A DNA stretch of 64,000 bases from Dipylidium caninum (lineage: Eukaryota > Platyhelminthes > Cestoda > Cyclophyllidea > Dipylidiidae). Within the stretch, counting starts at the first letter, position 1. Each line of letters begins with the position of its first letter. The notes beneath the pieces were generated by a model, which searched no databases, was not told the origin of the DNA, and saw only the letters and a list, made by a program, of their open reading frames with translations. The stretch lies in assembly GCA_017562135.1 (NCBI GenBank), contig QEYB01000713.1:619403-683402 (forward strand), written 5' to 3'. Made by a program: the position numbers and the translations under genes. Positions 53,300 through 64,000 of this stretch are shown one piece after another.

Positions 53300-55876
53300 A
53301 GACAGAGCAAGATGAGTTGAATTTCCAGCCACTTTCTGGGGAACAACGAAGCACGATTCTCTTCATCGCCGTTATCTAAAGGCTATTTGACTATGTGATG
53401 GTACACAATATTATGAATGCGAAGGGAGGTTAATGGTGAAGGACAGAGAGACGATTGATGTTGTTTCAAACTGGGAGTGAGCACCGCTCAATCAATGGTG
53501 GCGAAGAATTATAATGGAAACACTCCCCTTTCGGTGGCATAGCCTCTCAGTGAGTGCGGTGACTTTTCAGTGTTGAGTTAGGGAGAAATGCGATAATGTC
53601 TAGCGTCTTCTGGCAGTCAGCAGTTCACGTACTTTGCGCGCACCTCAACCGAGAGCACAAGGAGTACTCCTCCTTTCTCAGCCACTCATTGCTCCATGTG
53701 AAAAGGGCGATAGAATGCTAGCAGGTGGCCGTGGCACCAGCAGGCACATGCGTAGATATAGCCCTGCTACCAGACTAGGCACGACAGGCAAGAGCCATTG
53801 GAAGGAGGACGTAGAAATACGGCAAGCATTTATCCGTGAAACAGCGCAAATGCACAAGCGTGGCCCTTCGTCAGCCATTCTCCAAGCTCCGATTACTTCC
53901 TCACTCATCCATTTTGCTTGTTTAGCAAGTTCAGCCTGACCATCTCATTGACACTTTTCGCGGCCGTCATCCAACTGTTTTCTTTACGTAGAAACTGTAC
54001 CACTGCATCACTTTCACCAAATAATCGAAATGGGTGCTTGAGGAGGGTTCCAGCACTTGCATTACTTTGGGTTCTATCCACACGTCGCACAGGATACAAC
54101 AGAGCATGACACAGTCCTGCCCTTGAGGGCATTCATTTAACCAGCCCTCTAATAAAGGACACTGCTAACCAAAAGTTCTTCACTCCCATACCCACCTTCG
54201 CGTGGACACCAGCCTCATCCAACTGGACCATGTCTGTCAAACAGACTCCATGCTGATCACACCACTCTGGCGTCAGCCACCCACTCTATTCACCTCTCCC
54301 CTTTTTGCCATTGCCCCATTTCTATACTCCTTTTATTTTCGCCCTTTTGTCCCTGTGCGTGGTTAACCGCCTTAAACACACACTGCCAAAATTCGGCGCC
54401 ATCCCCAAGTTGATAATCTTGTTCATCGAAATGGAGCCGTGTAGATGATTAGGCACTGTGTATTATATCGAATAAATGTCGGCTGCATCGCCTTCAACCG
54501 GGAGGCGTGCGAGAGATTTGAAATAGAACTGAGGCTGGTGTGGATATGCGAAGACATTCGGTTAAATAACGTGGTTTTGGCGGATGCAAACGCTAAGGGG
54601 GAGGAAGAGAGGAGTAAGTGCGAAGGGTGAGAGAGGAGAGGATCTAAGCGAAGCGAGGAGCGCGAAGCGGTGTGGAGTGGAGGTGGAGTTGGAGTGGAGT
54701 GGGTCAGTGAGGTGAGTAGGCTGTCAGCCAATCAGTAGCGTAAGATCACCGACTCGTGTGTGTAAGTCGATGCTCGCATCGGCGCTAGGCTCGAGCTACT
54801 ACATCAAATCAATCACTGCGGGCCTACTTCGGTATGGATTCTTCAGCACTTCAGGAGTACCGACTTTGTCTGGCCCGGATCCGACGCTCCATGTAATTTC
54901 TATTATCTGTACACCTAATCGCATATTTGGGGCCATCAGCGTGGCCCCCTCACCTCTTTCTTCTTTACTTATAAGCGGAGCAAGTGCATTCACTCACGCC
55001 ACGTAGACAGATATTAGCTGGAAGAGGTGCAATTGGACGCCAGAAGCGATGAAGGAGAACTCAAACAGGGTGATTCTTCCGGCACATTGCGCGGGTTGCA
55101 GAAGGCAATTCAAGAAACCTCCTACTTTCATACTTATGGAAATAGGGAAAAGAGAAGACAACTTCTCCGAATTAGGTGCGTCATACAATCGAAGATTACC
55201 TTGTTGTGTGGGGCTTGTGATTGTCGACAACACAGCAAAAGCACATCTCCCTCACGCTTGCGCCAACTTGGGTGTTTAATCGCAACAGGTGGCAAACATT
55301 TCCCTATCGCGCACGCTCTGAGTGACTCGTTTTTCCCCCCAATTCCTCCCTCTTTCGTTTCATCTGCCTTTATCTCACTTCCCAGACCCACTTAATCGGA
55401 TCCTCCAAGGTGCGTGTAGTTGGGGACCATTTTGCAATTATTCTCTGCTTCCCACACAAGCCTCCACAGACGATCTCCGGAATTTGATCCGCTCATTTCC
55501 CCTCATCAGACTCTCTGGTCAGTCCTTCCGTCAAGGCCAATCTGAAGGCAGGGGACGCGATGCAATGTCTGCTCTTTCTCCCCTCAACTAGTTCCACATT
55601 GATACTTCAACGGAAGTTTGTCGCCTCCACTAAGGTGCCTTAACTTCCGCTCCTCCCCCTCAGATCTCTGGATAAAATGGATATAATGTGTGTGGTTTTC
55701 CCGTTATCCTGTGAGAGCCACAAAGAATGATAGGGATAAGATAAATGGCGAATGTAATGATTGCGCGGTGAATGTCCCAGGTGAAATGGGAGATAGATCC
55801 GATGGACATGAACGTGAGTGTGCACCAACGTGCCAATATCCACTCATCGCACGGGATCTGAAGTAACTCGTTTGCC

Positions 55877-56515
55877 CTAATTTCTTCCCTTTGTTGCCCT
55901 CTCCTGCAAATCCGCCCCGTTGGTCGATGCTTCTATATTAAGTGCCGTGATGGAAGCTTCTTCCAAGTCTATCTGCATCCCAAACGAAAGCCCTTCAGAC
56001 GACCCAGAATCGTCATTCAACAGAGCCCCTACTTTCACCTGTTTGGCTCTGTTTCCATCCACTCCTATCCAGGAAGTCTGATTTCAAGGCAGAGGGACAC
56101 GAGGGGTAATGTCCTCCATGCTCTCCACGAATTGTACGCCTTGGTTATTCTGCACAAGTGCATCCACAATAGCACAATTCGTCCACTCTCCACGGGAGTC
56201 ACGTGAAATCAATTCGCGAATGAAGTCGAGGGAGGGTGTTTGCGATGAAGAAGAAATGGATGAAGGCAGTGATGGTCTCGCAATTTTAAGACCGATGAGG
56301 TGCGCAAGTAGTTTGGAATAATAGAGGTTCGGACTGCTAACCAGGCTGACCGAACGATCCTGCTGTGTTTGGTTGGTAACGATGTAGTCCAAACAATTAG
56401 CCGAACGCGAAACATCAACTCCCACATGCAACTCAGGCTGTTTTACGAAATCGATGGTTTCTTGTCGATTGTTGTCCCCTAATGCCCGCATTTCGTGGCA
56501 TTTGACAGTTAAACC
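55877..56515 (-). pseudogene. Unknown protein-like frame interrupted by one TGA
   Basis: On the minus strand a frame stays open from about 56515 to 56087. It meets a single TGA at 56084-56086 and then continues in the same frame to a TAG at 55877. The composition is protein-like on both sides: DSRGEWTNCAIVDALVQ before the TGA, and QVKVGALLNDDSGSSEGL and MQIDLEEASITALNIEAS after it. I do not recognise the family. A frame of about 210 codons with one stop could be an exon relic with one nonsense change, a sequencing error, or less likely a read-through codon. No clear splice sites or partner exons were found. Confidence 0.4.
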
Positions 56516-56718
56516 CAAATGAGTCTCAACTCACCTCTTTGCCACCCATTTACTCTTCTCACTCTTCCACGTATAAATGGGGTGGTTGGAAGTTGCCAAT
56601 CTGCAAAGAAGAATGAAGATGAGACTGAAGACTGGTCTCTCCGTCTGTGATCGGGAAAAAACGATTTCTGCACAATTTAGGCCTTGGCAAATACGAGTTC
56701 CCGCGAGGGAAGGACGAA

Positions 56719-56743
56719 GAACGAACGAACGAACGAACGAACG
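56719..56743. repeat. ACGA tetranucleotide array
   Basis: About six tandem ACGA/GAAC units. Confidence 0.95.
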
Positions 56744-57092
56744 GAATCGAATGCTCCTTCCAACGTTCATATCACTTTCATAAATTAGGGCAGTTACTGA
56801 CGACAGTTGGGAGGGTTGGTAGGCAAATTAATTGCCAAAATCATGAGTTACTTTTGTTTTTATAGAACCATTTAAGGGGACACTGGTCGCGCGGTGCTGG
56901 TGGTCGGCGGTGGGTGCTGGTGCTGGTGGTGTCGGTTTTCCGGGGACAGATATTGTATGTGCAACCACTAACTCTAAATGTCCCTTCCCCATCCCTTAAC
57001 CATTGCAAATCGCCGACAAAGTGGCAGGAATTGAAGCAATATTAGATCCACTGCTCAGCTGTTGAGCCTTTCAGCAAAATGATTTGGACAAC

Positions 57093-57145
57093 AGGAGGAG
57101 GAGGAGGCGGAGGCGGAGGAGGGAGGAGGAGGAGGAGGCGGTGGA
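57093..57145. repeat. GGA-rich microsatellite at the outer edge of the left arm
   Basis: Runs of GGA with GGC variants. The reverse complement of this tract closes the right arm at 63950-64000, so the inverted repeat includes, or starts in, this microsatellite. Confidence 0.9.
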
Positions 57146-59096
57146 GAATACGATTTTCATGAACACGGTGGCAGCTACTAATGCGCGGTTTGCATTCGCA
57201 TTATCCAAATGCCAATACACAGGTGTCGCCCCACGCTTCGAGGTAGCATGTTAAAATGCTCAGTATCAACGGAGACTCTTTGCTTGCGACGTTCGAATGC
57301 GACACCAATGACATGGCACTCCAACTCCAACTTAAACTAACACATGACACAGACTGCCCCGGATGGCGACAAATGTGCTTGGCGCAATGCATCATCAAAT
57401 AATTTCACCAGCAGCTTTGGACACTTTCATTGAAGAAAGCAGTGCAATGAGCCTGTGTTCTGAGAACCTTTCCGTAAAGAGGTGTCTTTTGTTCGTTAAG
57501 AAGGTGCAAGACCCCTGGGAGGTGTTATTAGCCACTTTGACCAGATGTGCTTTGCGACATCGAGATCTCTCAAATGCACTTCAGGTTTGACACCTACCAC
57601 TACTGGACTACTGGCCCCAGAAATACTGGCCAGAATGAAGACGTGAATGGGAAGTCGGCAAGCTTATTTAACCCAGCTATTGCAATGTGGCGTCACGTGA
57701 ATGAGGATCTCAAGCAATTGTGAGACTGTTTCGTAGTCTTTGTAAAGCCTACGGGCTCTTCACAATTACCTTTACGATGTCGTCTTGAAGCCGTTCCTTG
57801 AATGCCAACTGGACCATCACAAAGTACAGAAAGTGAGGAGTAAACGCACAAGGATTACTTTCGTTGTAAGAGACTGGCTTTTTACCATGAGTACGAGTGA
57901 GTGGTGTTTTCACCCAACGGTGGTATTAAACTCAGCCGCCCCACAAAACAAGGTGACAGGCCGAGGATGACGCTCTTTCTATACACTGGCCAAGTGACCG
58001 CACGCCGTGTAGTCGCCGAGGCCCCAACCGCCGATTTACTCAACACGCTCGCCACTCGAACTCACTTAGCACAACGTCGTTGCACTTCCGACACAGGCGC
58101 TATCGCTCCTCTCTACCAATTTGCTATTCAGTAGAATGGTATGCCAGAAGATAAGGAGAATACTCTGCCTCGTCTCTCCACCAGCACAGTGTGCACTGGT
58201 CCCCAGAGAAGCCTGTACGACGAAGGTGAGTTGAAGGGGACGGAGGGAAGGGAGAGACTCTCGTTTTGTTTCACGTCAGCCACCAATGCTCTTTTGAAGT
58301 TTGTTTTCCAACCAACCCTAACCGAGTGCTCCGAATTCCCCTGCTACGCGAGAATAAAACTACCAGAGCTACCATCAAACAATAGCACAAACACTTCTCG
58401 CGTGACGAGGCATCAGCTCCAAACGATTCCCTCCGCGCATCAGTACATGAGGCCTCCGAGGAAGCCTCAACTTCTGCCCATACGATTCGGTACACTGGCG
58501 AGGTCTGCTGACTGAATGCACTTCCTCGCATTGCATTTTGCACTCACTTCTCTATGCGTTCACGCATCATCATTTGTATACAAAAATGGTGACTCTCCTG
58601 GCCCACTTACCAGCAACCTCGTCTTCCTGCCCTCATGCTTGCGTTGGCCCCCTCAAGCGACAGTTTTCCTCAACTACCTATGAGGCTGAGGCAGTCCACG
58701 CAACTCCCTCATGTCAGAGCAACTTTCTGTCTCTCTCAGGAAGTCTTCATGGTGAGTATTCGCATCGGAGTAGCTAGCTTGTGGGCTTCGAGGGGAGGCT
58801 CAGCAGGCATTTAGAGACGACTTCGTGAGGGTGAGCGTGAAGGTGCTGTGAGGGAAGCGTCATTCGGTGGGGAGGGGAAGAAGTTCACAGAGCAAGCGGG
58901 GCCAGAAATGCCCCCTCCACCTTATATGGATGTTGCAAAAACTGTTCTAAGTGTTGCAGCACACTGGCGTGCGCACAAACAGGTCGAATGGTGGAGGGGA
59001 GAGTTGGACGACAAGAGAAGGCGGTCAAGTGGCTCATTTTTGCTTCCTCCGCTCTCCTTTTCCCCCGGTTGACTGTAGTCCCATGGACGTATGACA
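57095..59096 (+). repeat. Left arm of a long inverted repeat (cassette copy B)
   Basis: This block is the reverse complement of 61446-64000 along its whole length, allowing for many small indels and one extra segment of roughly 370 bases in the right arm (about 63080-63450). Landmarks include the GGTGGAGAA-TACGATTTTCATG stretch next to the microsatellite, the GAGATCTCTCAAAT segment near 57570, the CCGAGGATGACGCTCTTTC segment at 57960, and the ATCATCATTTGTATAC segment near 58570. The part from 58320 is also a clean reverse complement of copy A (31480-30690). Open frames at 58141-58515 and 58848-59072 are not kept in the other copies. Confidence 0.85.
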
Positions 59097-59431
59097 GGCA
59101 AATGGGAGGACTAACACAATGGAGCTGCTCGTCTTAAGCGCAGAGGGGGCAACTTATGAGGGGAAAAAAATAGACATTTGGATGCGAATACAAGAGAGGA
59201 AAATGGAAGTGGTGCCATGAATAGCGTTCATTGCCTCTCAGATTCCATGCTACGTCGGATGTGCCACGCAGCCTCATGGGGGGCGGAAAGAGATGGGAGG
59301 CTCGAACGAGCAGTGTGTGCCCTCAGAAACAAACACAATCGACTGTGCGTCTCTACACGATGGCGTGTCAGCTCATGGACTTAACCCCTCTCTACTGTAA
59401 CTCAGATTGGGTGTAGCGCCTCACCAGCCTC

Positions 59432-59438
59432 TATAAAA
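59432..59438 (+). promoter_or_regulatory. TATA box of the copy B secreted-protein gene
   Basis: TATAAAA in the same context as in copy A, 56-62 bases before the ATG. Confidence 0.55.
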
Positions 59439-59493
59439 GGCCTCGCGTTTTACTCTGTTCAAATTCACTTCAAAGTAGCACGAGGAGCCATTC

Positions 59494-59806
59494 ATGCGGC
59501 GGTGTCTTGTCCTTCTCCTGCTCACCACAAATGCCATTCTTGCCATCTGCCAGCAACGCGGTCGAAAGGCTGAGGGGAGGAGCGATCCACAATGGTCTTT
59601 TGATGCTGAATATGAGGCGTTTAAAGAGCACAGTTGATGTTGCAGCGAGCAGACAGGAAACTAACATTTCCATGCCCTCGGAAGGGGATGCATTCGATAG
59701 AGAAAGTTCCCTCCACCATACCTCCGGAAAACTGAGGCTCGAGACAATTTGACCAAGGAGTTCGCAGAAGAAGAAGAATCGGATGAAGAGGAGAGTAATG
59801 ACAGCT
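59494..59806 (+). pseudogene. Frame-broken copy of the secreted acidic peptide gene
   Basis: The ATG and the hydrophobic signal sequence are present with one extra arginine codon (MRRCLVLLLL). An inserted C in CTTGCCATCTGCC then shifts the frame before the signal peptide ends. Further single-base changes follow (for example in TCCGGAAAACTG). The acidic GAAGAAGAAGAATC tail and its TAA are still recognisable. The breaks may be real or may reflect poor consensus quality in this part of the window. Confidence 0.7.
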
Positions 59807-60260
59807 AAATCCTTATTTTTCCTTTTAGCATATCGAGGAATGTGTGCTTCTAAAGCAGGGAGAAAATAGCCAATCAGAAAAACAAATGAAGCAAGAAGGA
59901 GGACAAGATAACAAAAATTACCATACCCAGGAATCGAATCATAGTGGACTAATGAAGAAGGAAACAATGACAGCTAATTATTTTTTTCCTTTAGCATGCG
60001 AGGAAAAGAAAGCAGCTGGAGAAAAAAGCCAAAACAAGATAAAAAAATGAGACAAAATGACCTGCTCCGGTATTGACTTTAGCAAGAAGGAGGACAAAGG
60101 ATAACAAAATTACCATGGAAATCGAAATCAGTGATATGGACTATGAAGAAGTGACTTTAAGAAACAGCTAATTTTTTATTTTTTCTTCTACATTGCGAGG
60201 GAAAGACTTTAAGCCATTCAGAATTTATGAGGTTTAGCAGAAAGGAGGAGAACAAAATTA
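59806..60260 (+). repeat. Tandem expansion of the post-ORF segment in copy B
   Basis: Three units can be followed. Each begins around ACAGCTAA, a T-rich tract and (T)TTAGCAT or TACATTGCGAGG, and runs through AGCCAATCAGAA, AAGGAGGACAA and ATTACCATGGAA-type segments. Units start near 59806, 59972 and 60160, with lengths of about 165 to 195 bases. Copy A has a single unit (29395-29560). Confidence 0.7.
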
Positions 60261-60515
60261 CATGGAAATCGAATCATAGTGACTTTGGATATCAGTTACT
60301 TCTATGGGGAGAATACCAGGACGGGATAAGAAAACCCGAGTCGTCTCCTGTGGAAATTTGATGGCTCTAGGTCAAGCGAGGGCACGTCCTGGACCTCAAA
60401 CACAAAGCCACTCCCTGTGGGTTAAGAGCTATTTTTTTTTCAAATTTGTCCACACACTTTCCCATTATTCCCTCAAATGTTACAATGCGCAAATCCAATC
60501 TTGTGTGATTAAAGT

Positions 60516-60521
60516 AATAAA
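60516..60521 (+). terminator. Polyadenylation signal in copy B
   Basis: AATAAA in the same GTAATAAAGTGTG context as copy A. Confidence 0.5.
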
Positions 60522-61445
60522 GTGTGCGGTATATTAACGACTAGTATGTCCTTAGGGAAAAGGTCAAAGGGTTTGCTGATCCAACTCTCTCATCTCTCAC
60601 TAATTCGAATGGACTTGGTCGTCATTGGCCGTCTGCGGGCAGTTGGTCCCGTGGCGATGAGAACACCTCGGTCTTTCCCGCCTTTCCCTCTTTCTACTTC
60701 GTTCAGTCCTTCCCCACTCCCTCCTCTCTCGTCATCACTGAGTCAGCTTTTTGTATGCCCCGCTCAAAAATGAGGAGGGAAAGAAGGCTGTGGAGGACAA
60801 TCTATACCCCGCTTCTTTCTGCTACGTTTCCGCACAGTTACGACTTTTTCACAAACTGGTAACATGGTTGTCACGGATGGAAGACTATATGGGCACTTGC
60901 ATTTCTCGCTTCTCTCCAAGATTAATTAGTGCCATCCGTAGCCGCATGCCTTCTACAACCCCTTAGCCTGGGCTGTGGACAGGCTCCTCTTTCGACCTCT
61001 GGCCTCTGTGGCTGCTCCGTGGCACTCTAACCTCTCCCTCCGACTCCCTCAACAAGTACGCTTTCCTTATGTCCACCACAGAAACCACCAGTTGCGCATT
61101 CTTTCCAACTTCTCTGAATTTGGATGAAATTAAACTCGTCTCGTTCCTCTAAAACCGGCTGATCTTTGTTATTGAACTCAAAACAACCTGATCCCTAACT
61201 TTCCCCCTCCCTCCTTCTCTCCATCACTTGGGTCAGCTTTGTATGCGTCTATGGCCGTGTTTTTTCCTCTGGTGGCTTTACCAAGCTGACACTAAGAAAC
61301 TGCCTCGTTTCTCTGGCAGCTCTGAAAGTGGGCGTTAACTTTGGTGGGAGACTTTCAAATTAGGCAGGCAAGGATGGAACATGGCGCACTAACTCGTGAC
61401 TTTCTTCCACCAATGTCCCCTTTGAACGCAAACAGCACACGCCGA

Positions 61446-64000
61446 TGACTGGTCGTACGTCCCATGGGAAACTCAGTCAACCGGGGGAAAAGAGAGCGGA
61501 GGAGCAAAAATGAAGCCACTTGACAGCCTTCTCTGGTCGTCAACTCTTCCCACTCCCCATTCGACCCTAGTTTGTGGCCCACAGCCGAGTGTGCTGCAAC
61601 ACTTAGAACTCGTTTTGGCAACATCATATAAGGTGGAGGGGGCTTTCTTGGCCCCGCTGCTTCTGGTGAACTTCTTCCCCCCCACGCGAATGACGCTTCC
61701 TCACAGCACCGTTCACGCTCACCCTCACGAAGTCGTCTCTAAATGCCTGCTGAGCCCTCCCTGCGAAGCCACACGCTAGCTACTCCGATGCGACAATAAC
61801 GGCACCATGTAAGACTCTCTGAGAGAGACGAAAGTTGCTCTGACAATGAGGGAGTTGCGTGGACCGGTGCTCAGCGCTCATAGGTAGTGTGAGGAAAACT
61901 GTCGCCTTGAAGGGGGGCCAACGCAGCATGAGGGGGCAGGAAGACGAGGTTGCTGGTAAGTGGGCCAGGAGAGTCACATTTTGTATACAAATGATGATGC
62001 GTGAACGCATAGAGAAGTGAGTGCAAAATGCATGCGAGAGAAGTGCATTCAGTCAGCAGACCTCGCCAGTGTACCGGAATCGTATGGGCAGAAAGTTGAG
62101 GCCTTCCTCGGAGGCCTCATGTACTGATGCGGCGGAGGGAAATGTTTTGGAGCTGATGCCCTCGTCAAAGCGAGAAAGTGTTTGTGCTATTGTTTGAGGG
62201 TAGCTCTGGTAGTTTATTCTCGCGGTAGCAGGGAATTCGGAGCACTCGGTTAAGGGTTGGTGGAAACAAACTTCAAGAGCATTGGTGGCTGACGTTGAAC
62301 AAACGAGAGTCTCTCTATCCTCCGTCCCTTCAACTCACCGCTCGTCGTACAGGCTTCCTCTGGGGACCAGCTGCACACTGTGCTGTGGAGAGTACGAGGC
62401 AGAGTATTCGCCTTAATCGTTCTGGCATACCATTCTAACTGAAAGCAAATGGTATGAGAGAGGATAGCGCCTGTGTCGGAAGTGCACGAGTTGTGCTAAG
62501 TGAGTTCGAGTGGCGCAGCGTGTTGAGTTAAATCGGCGGTTGGGGCCTCGGCGACTACACGCGTGCGGGTCACTTGGCAGTGTATAGAAAGAGCGTCATC
62601 CTCGGCCATGTCACCGTTTGTTTTTGTGGGGCGGCCTGTAGTTTAATACGGCACCGTTGGGTGAAACACCACTCACGTCGTACTCAAAGGTAAAAGCCAG
62701 TCTCTTACAACGAAGTAATCCCTTGGTGCGTTTACATCCTCACTTTCTGTACTTTTGTGAATGGTCCAGTTGGCATCAAGAACGGCCTTTTCAAGACGAC
62801 ATCGTAAAGGTAATTGTGAAGAGCCCGTAGGCTTTTCAAAGACTATACGAAACAGTTCTTCACATTGGGCTTTGAGAATTCACTCAATTCACGGTTGACG
62901 CACAATTGGGGCAATTAGCTGGGGTTAGAATAAGCTTTTGCCGGGACTTCCCCATTCACGTGCTTCAGTTCTGAGCCCAGGGGATAGCCCAAGTTCAGAT
63001 TCAGTAGTGGTAGGTTGTCAAACCTTGAAGTGCTATTTGAGAGATCTCGAAGTTCGCAAGCACATCTGTGTAGGGAATGTCAGGATCATAAGGAACCGTA
63101 TCTTATAGTGGGCGATCTGTGGATGGTCATAGGATCGAGATAAGACTCACTGCGGCGGTAGAGTAGGTAGGTATTATCCACAGCACTGAGGGAAGGTTGT
63201 GAAAGCACGTAAATATGTACGGGTAGGGAAAGGAGGTGTTGGTGAACAATGAAGAGGGGTGGGAGATGACTCAGGTTCAGACGGGTCGGAGCGATAGAGA
63301 GAGGCATTTATTCGCAGAGGAGCGTACGTTGTGGAGGGCAAGTGGAGGCGGGATGCCATGGGCATGGATGAGAAGGGATGGGGGATGTCAGAGAGATTGG
63401 GTTGTAGAATTCTGAGTATTGGCCCGAAGGAACTGTCTAAAGACTACGACCAGAAAGACGTGACTGAACCTCTGTACGGAAAGGTTCTTCAGAACCGAAG
63501 GCGCTCAATTGCACTGCTGTTACTTCAATGAAAAGTTGTGCCAAAAGCTGTGGTCAATTGGCGGTTGATGTGCATATTGCGGCCGAAGACAGTTTGTGCG
63601 CCATCCGGGGGCAGTGTTACTGTGTCATGTGTGTTTAGTTAAGTGCGAGCCCTGCTTAGGGAGTGAGCTCATGGTCATGTTGGGTTCGTCACCATTTGCC
63701 GTTTCAAAGGGCGTCGCAAGCACAAAGAAGTCTCTCGTTGATACTGAGAAAATTGCAGTTTTTTAAACCATGCTATCTGAAGCTTAGGCGAAGGGCAGCG
63801 TTTTACGGATGCTATCTGGATGGCAGGCGCGTCGAAGCGTGGGGAAGCACTGGCGTATTGGACTATTTGGGCAGGATAATGCGACGAATGCAGAGCAACC
63901 GCGCATTATAGCTGGGGGTGCCACCGGTGTTCATGAAAATCGTATTTCTCCACCGCCTCTCCTCTCCTCCTCCTCCTCCTCCGCCTCGCCTCCTCTCCTC
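61446..64000 (-). repeat. Right arm of the long inverted repeat (runs to the window end)
   Basis: This is the reverse complement of 57095-59096, with the first approximately 840 bases also a direct copy of 30690-31558. It is longer than the left arm because of an extra segment at about 63080-63450, and it shows dense single-base indels against both other copies. It ends in a TCC tract at the last base of the window, so the true outer boundary may lie beyond. Confidence 0.8.
63950..64000. repeat. TCC-rich microsatellite at the window end
   Basis: TCC/CTC units, the mirror of the GGA tract at 57093-57145. Confidence 0.9.

Larger units (their letters stand above)
49834..55876. other. Long gene-poor interval
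   Basis: Six kilobases of mixed sequence with short ORFs that lack domains. It includes a C-rich run (50993-51022) that is G-quadruplex-prone on the minus strand, an ATGA/GAAT array (53256-53299) and a purine-rich GAAGCGAGGAG-type stretch near 54640-54720. Frames at 53905-54132 (minus) and 55049-55279 (plus) look slightly protein-like, but I cannot link them to a gene. Confidence 0.4.
59097..61445 (+). repeat. Core of cassette copy B, between the inverted arms
   Basis: The core is a direct copy of 28690-30690 with the same order of parts: TATA box, signal-peptide ORF, TTTAGCAT segment, AATAAA, then the two CTCCATCACT-containing repeats. It is longer because of a tandem expansion at about 59806-60260. 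Compared with copy A it contains frequent one-base insertions and deletions, many in homopolymers. Confidence 0.85.

Overview
The window is nuclear DNA from an animal. It has spliced genes with GT-AG introns (and two GC-AG introns), AATAAA polyadenylation signals and recognisable metazoan proteins. A FER/FES-type tyrosine kinase, an RBMS/shep-type RNA-binding protein, MCM4 and ribosomal protein uS14 (RPS29) lie in a compact but intron-rich layout, followed by glycosyltransferase genes and repeat-rich sequence. I infer a parasitic flatworm, most likely a tapeworm, but no single sequence feature proves it.

Layout. 649-5350 (+) holds the 3' exons of a FER/FES tyrosine kinase whose 5' part lies outside the window. 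8428-12332 (+) is a complete six-exon, two-RRM protein with long low-complexity flanks. 15497-23465 (-) is a full-length MCM4 in 12 exons, two of which end at GC donors. 25632-25802 (-) is an intact 56-residue RPS29. From about 27 kb the character changes: the sequence becomes richer in G+C, genes thin out, and microsatellites, G-runs, pseudogenes and duplicated blocks appear.

The right half holds a Golgi glycosylation neighbourhood: an alpha-1,3-fucosyltransferase (GT10) gene at 32905-35938, an inverted relic of it at 36555-36985, an intact GT31 beta-1,3-galactosyltransferase-like gene at 39667-41433, and a second GT31 copy at 48349-49792 with the same intron position but about five single-base frame breaks. 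A broken, intronless copy of ribosomal protein eL24 sits between them at 37530-37990. If expressed, the GT10 and GT31 enzymes would act in the Golgi on surface or secreted glycoconjugates.

The most unusual object is a duplicated cassette. Copy A (28690-31558) carries a TATA box, a 102-residue ORF with a clear signal peptide and acidic tail, and a polyadenylation signal. Copy B (57095 to the window end) has the same core (59097-61445) between two long inverted arms (57095-59096 and 61446-64000), with a local tandem expansion of the segment just after the ORF stop. From about 59080 onward copy B is full of single-base indels relative to copy A while the left arm is clean. Part of what looks like decay may therefore be poor consensus sequence.
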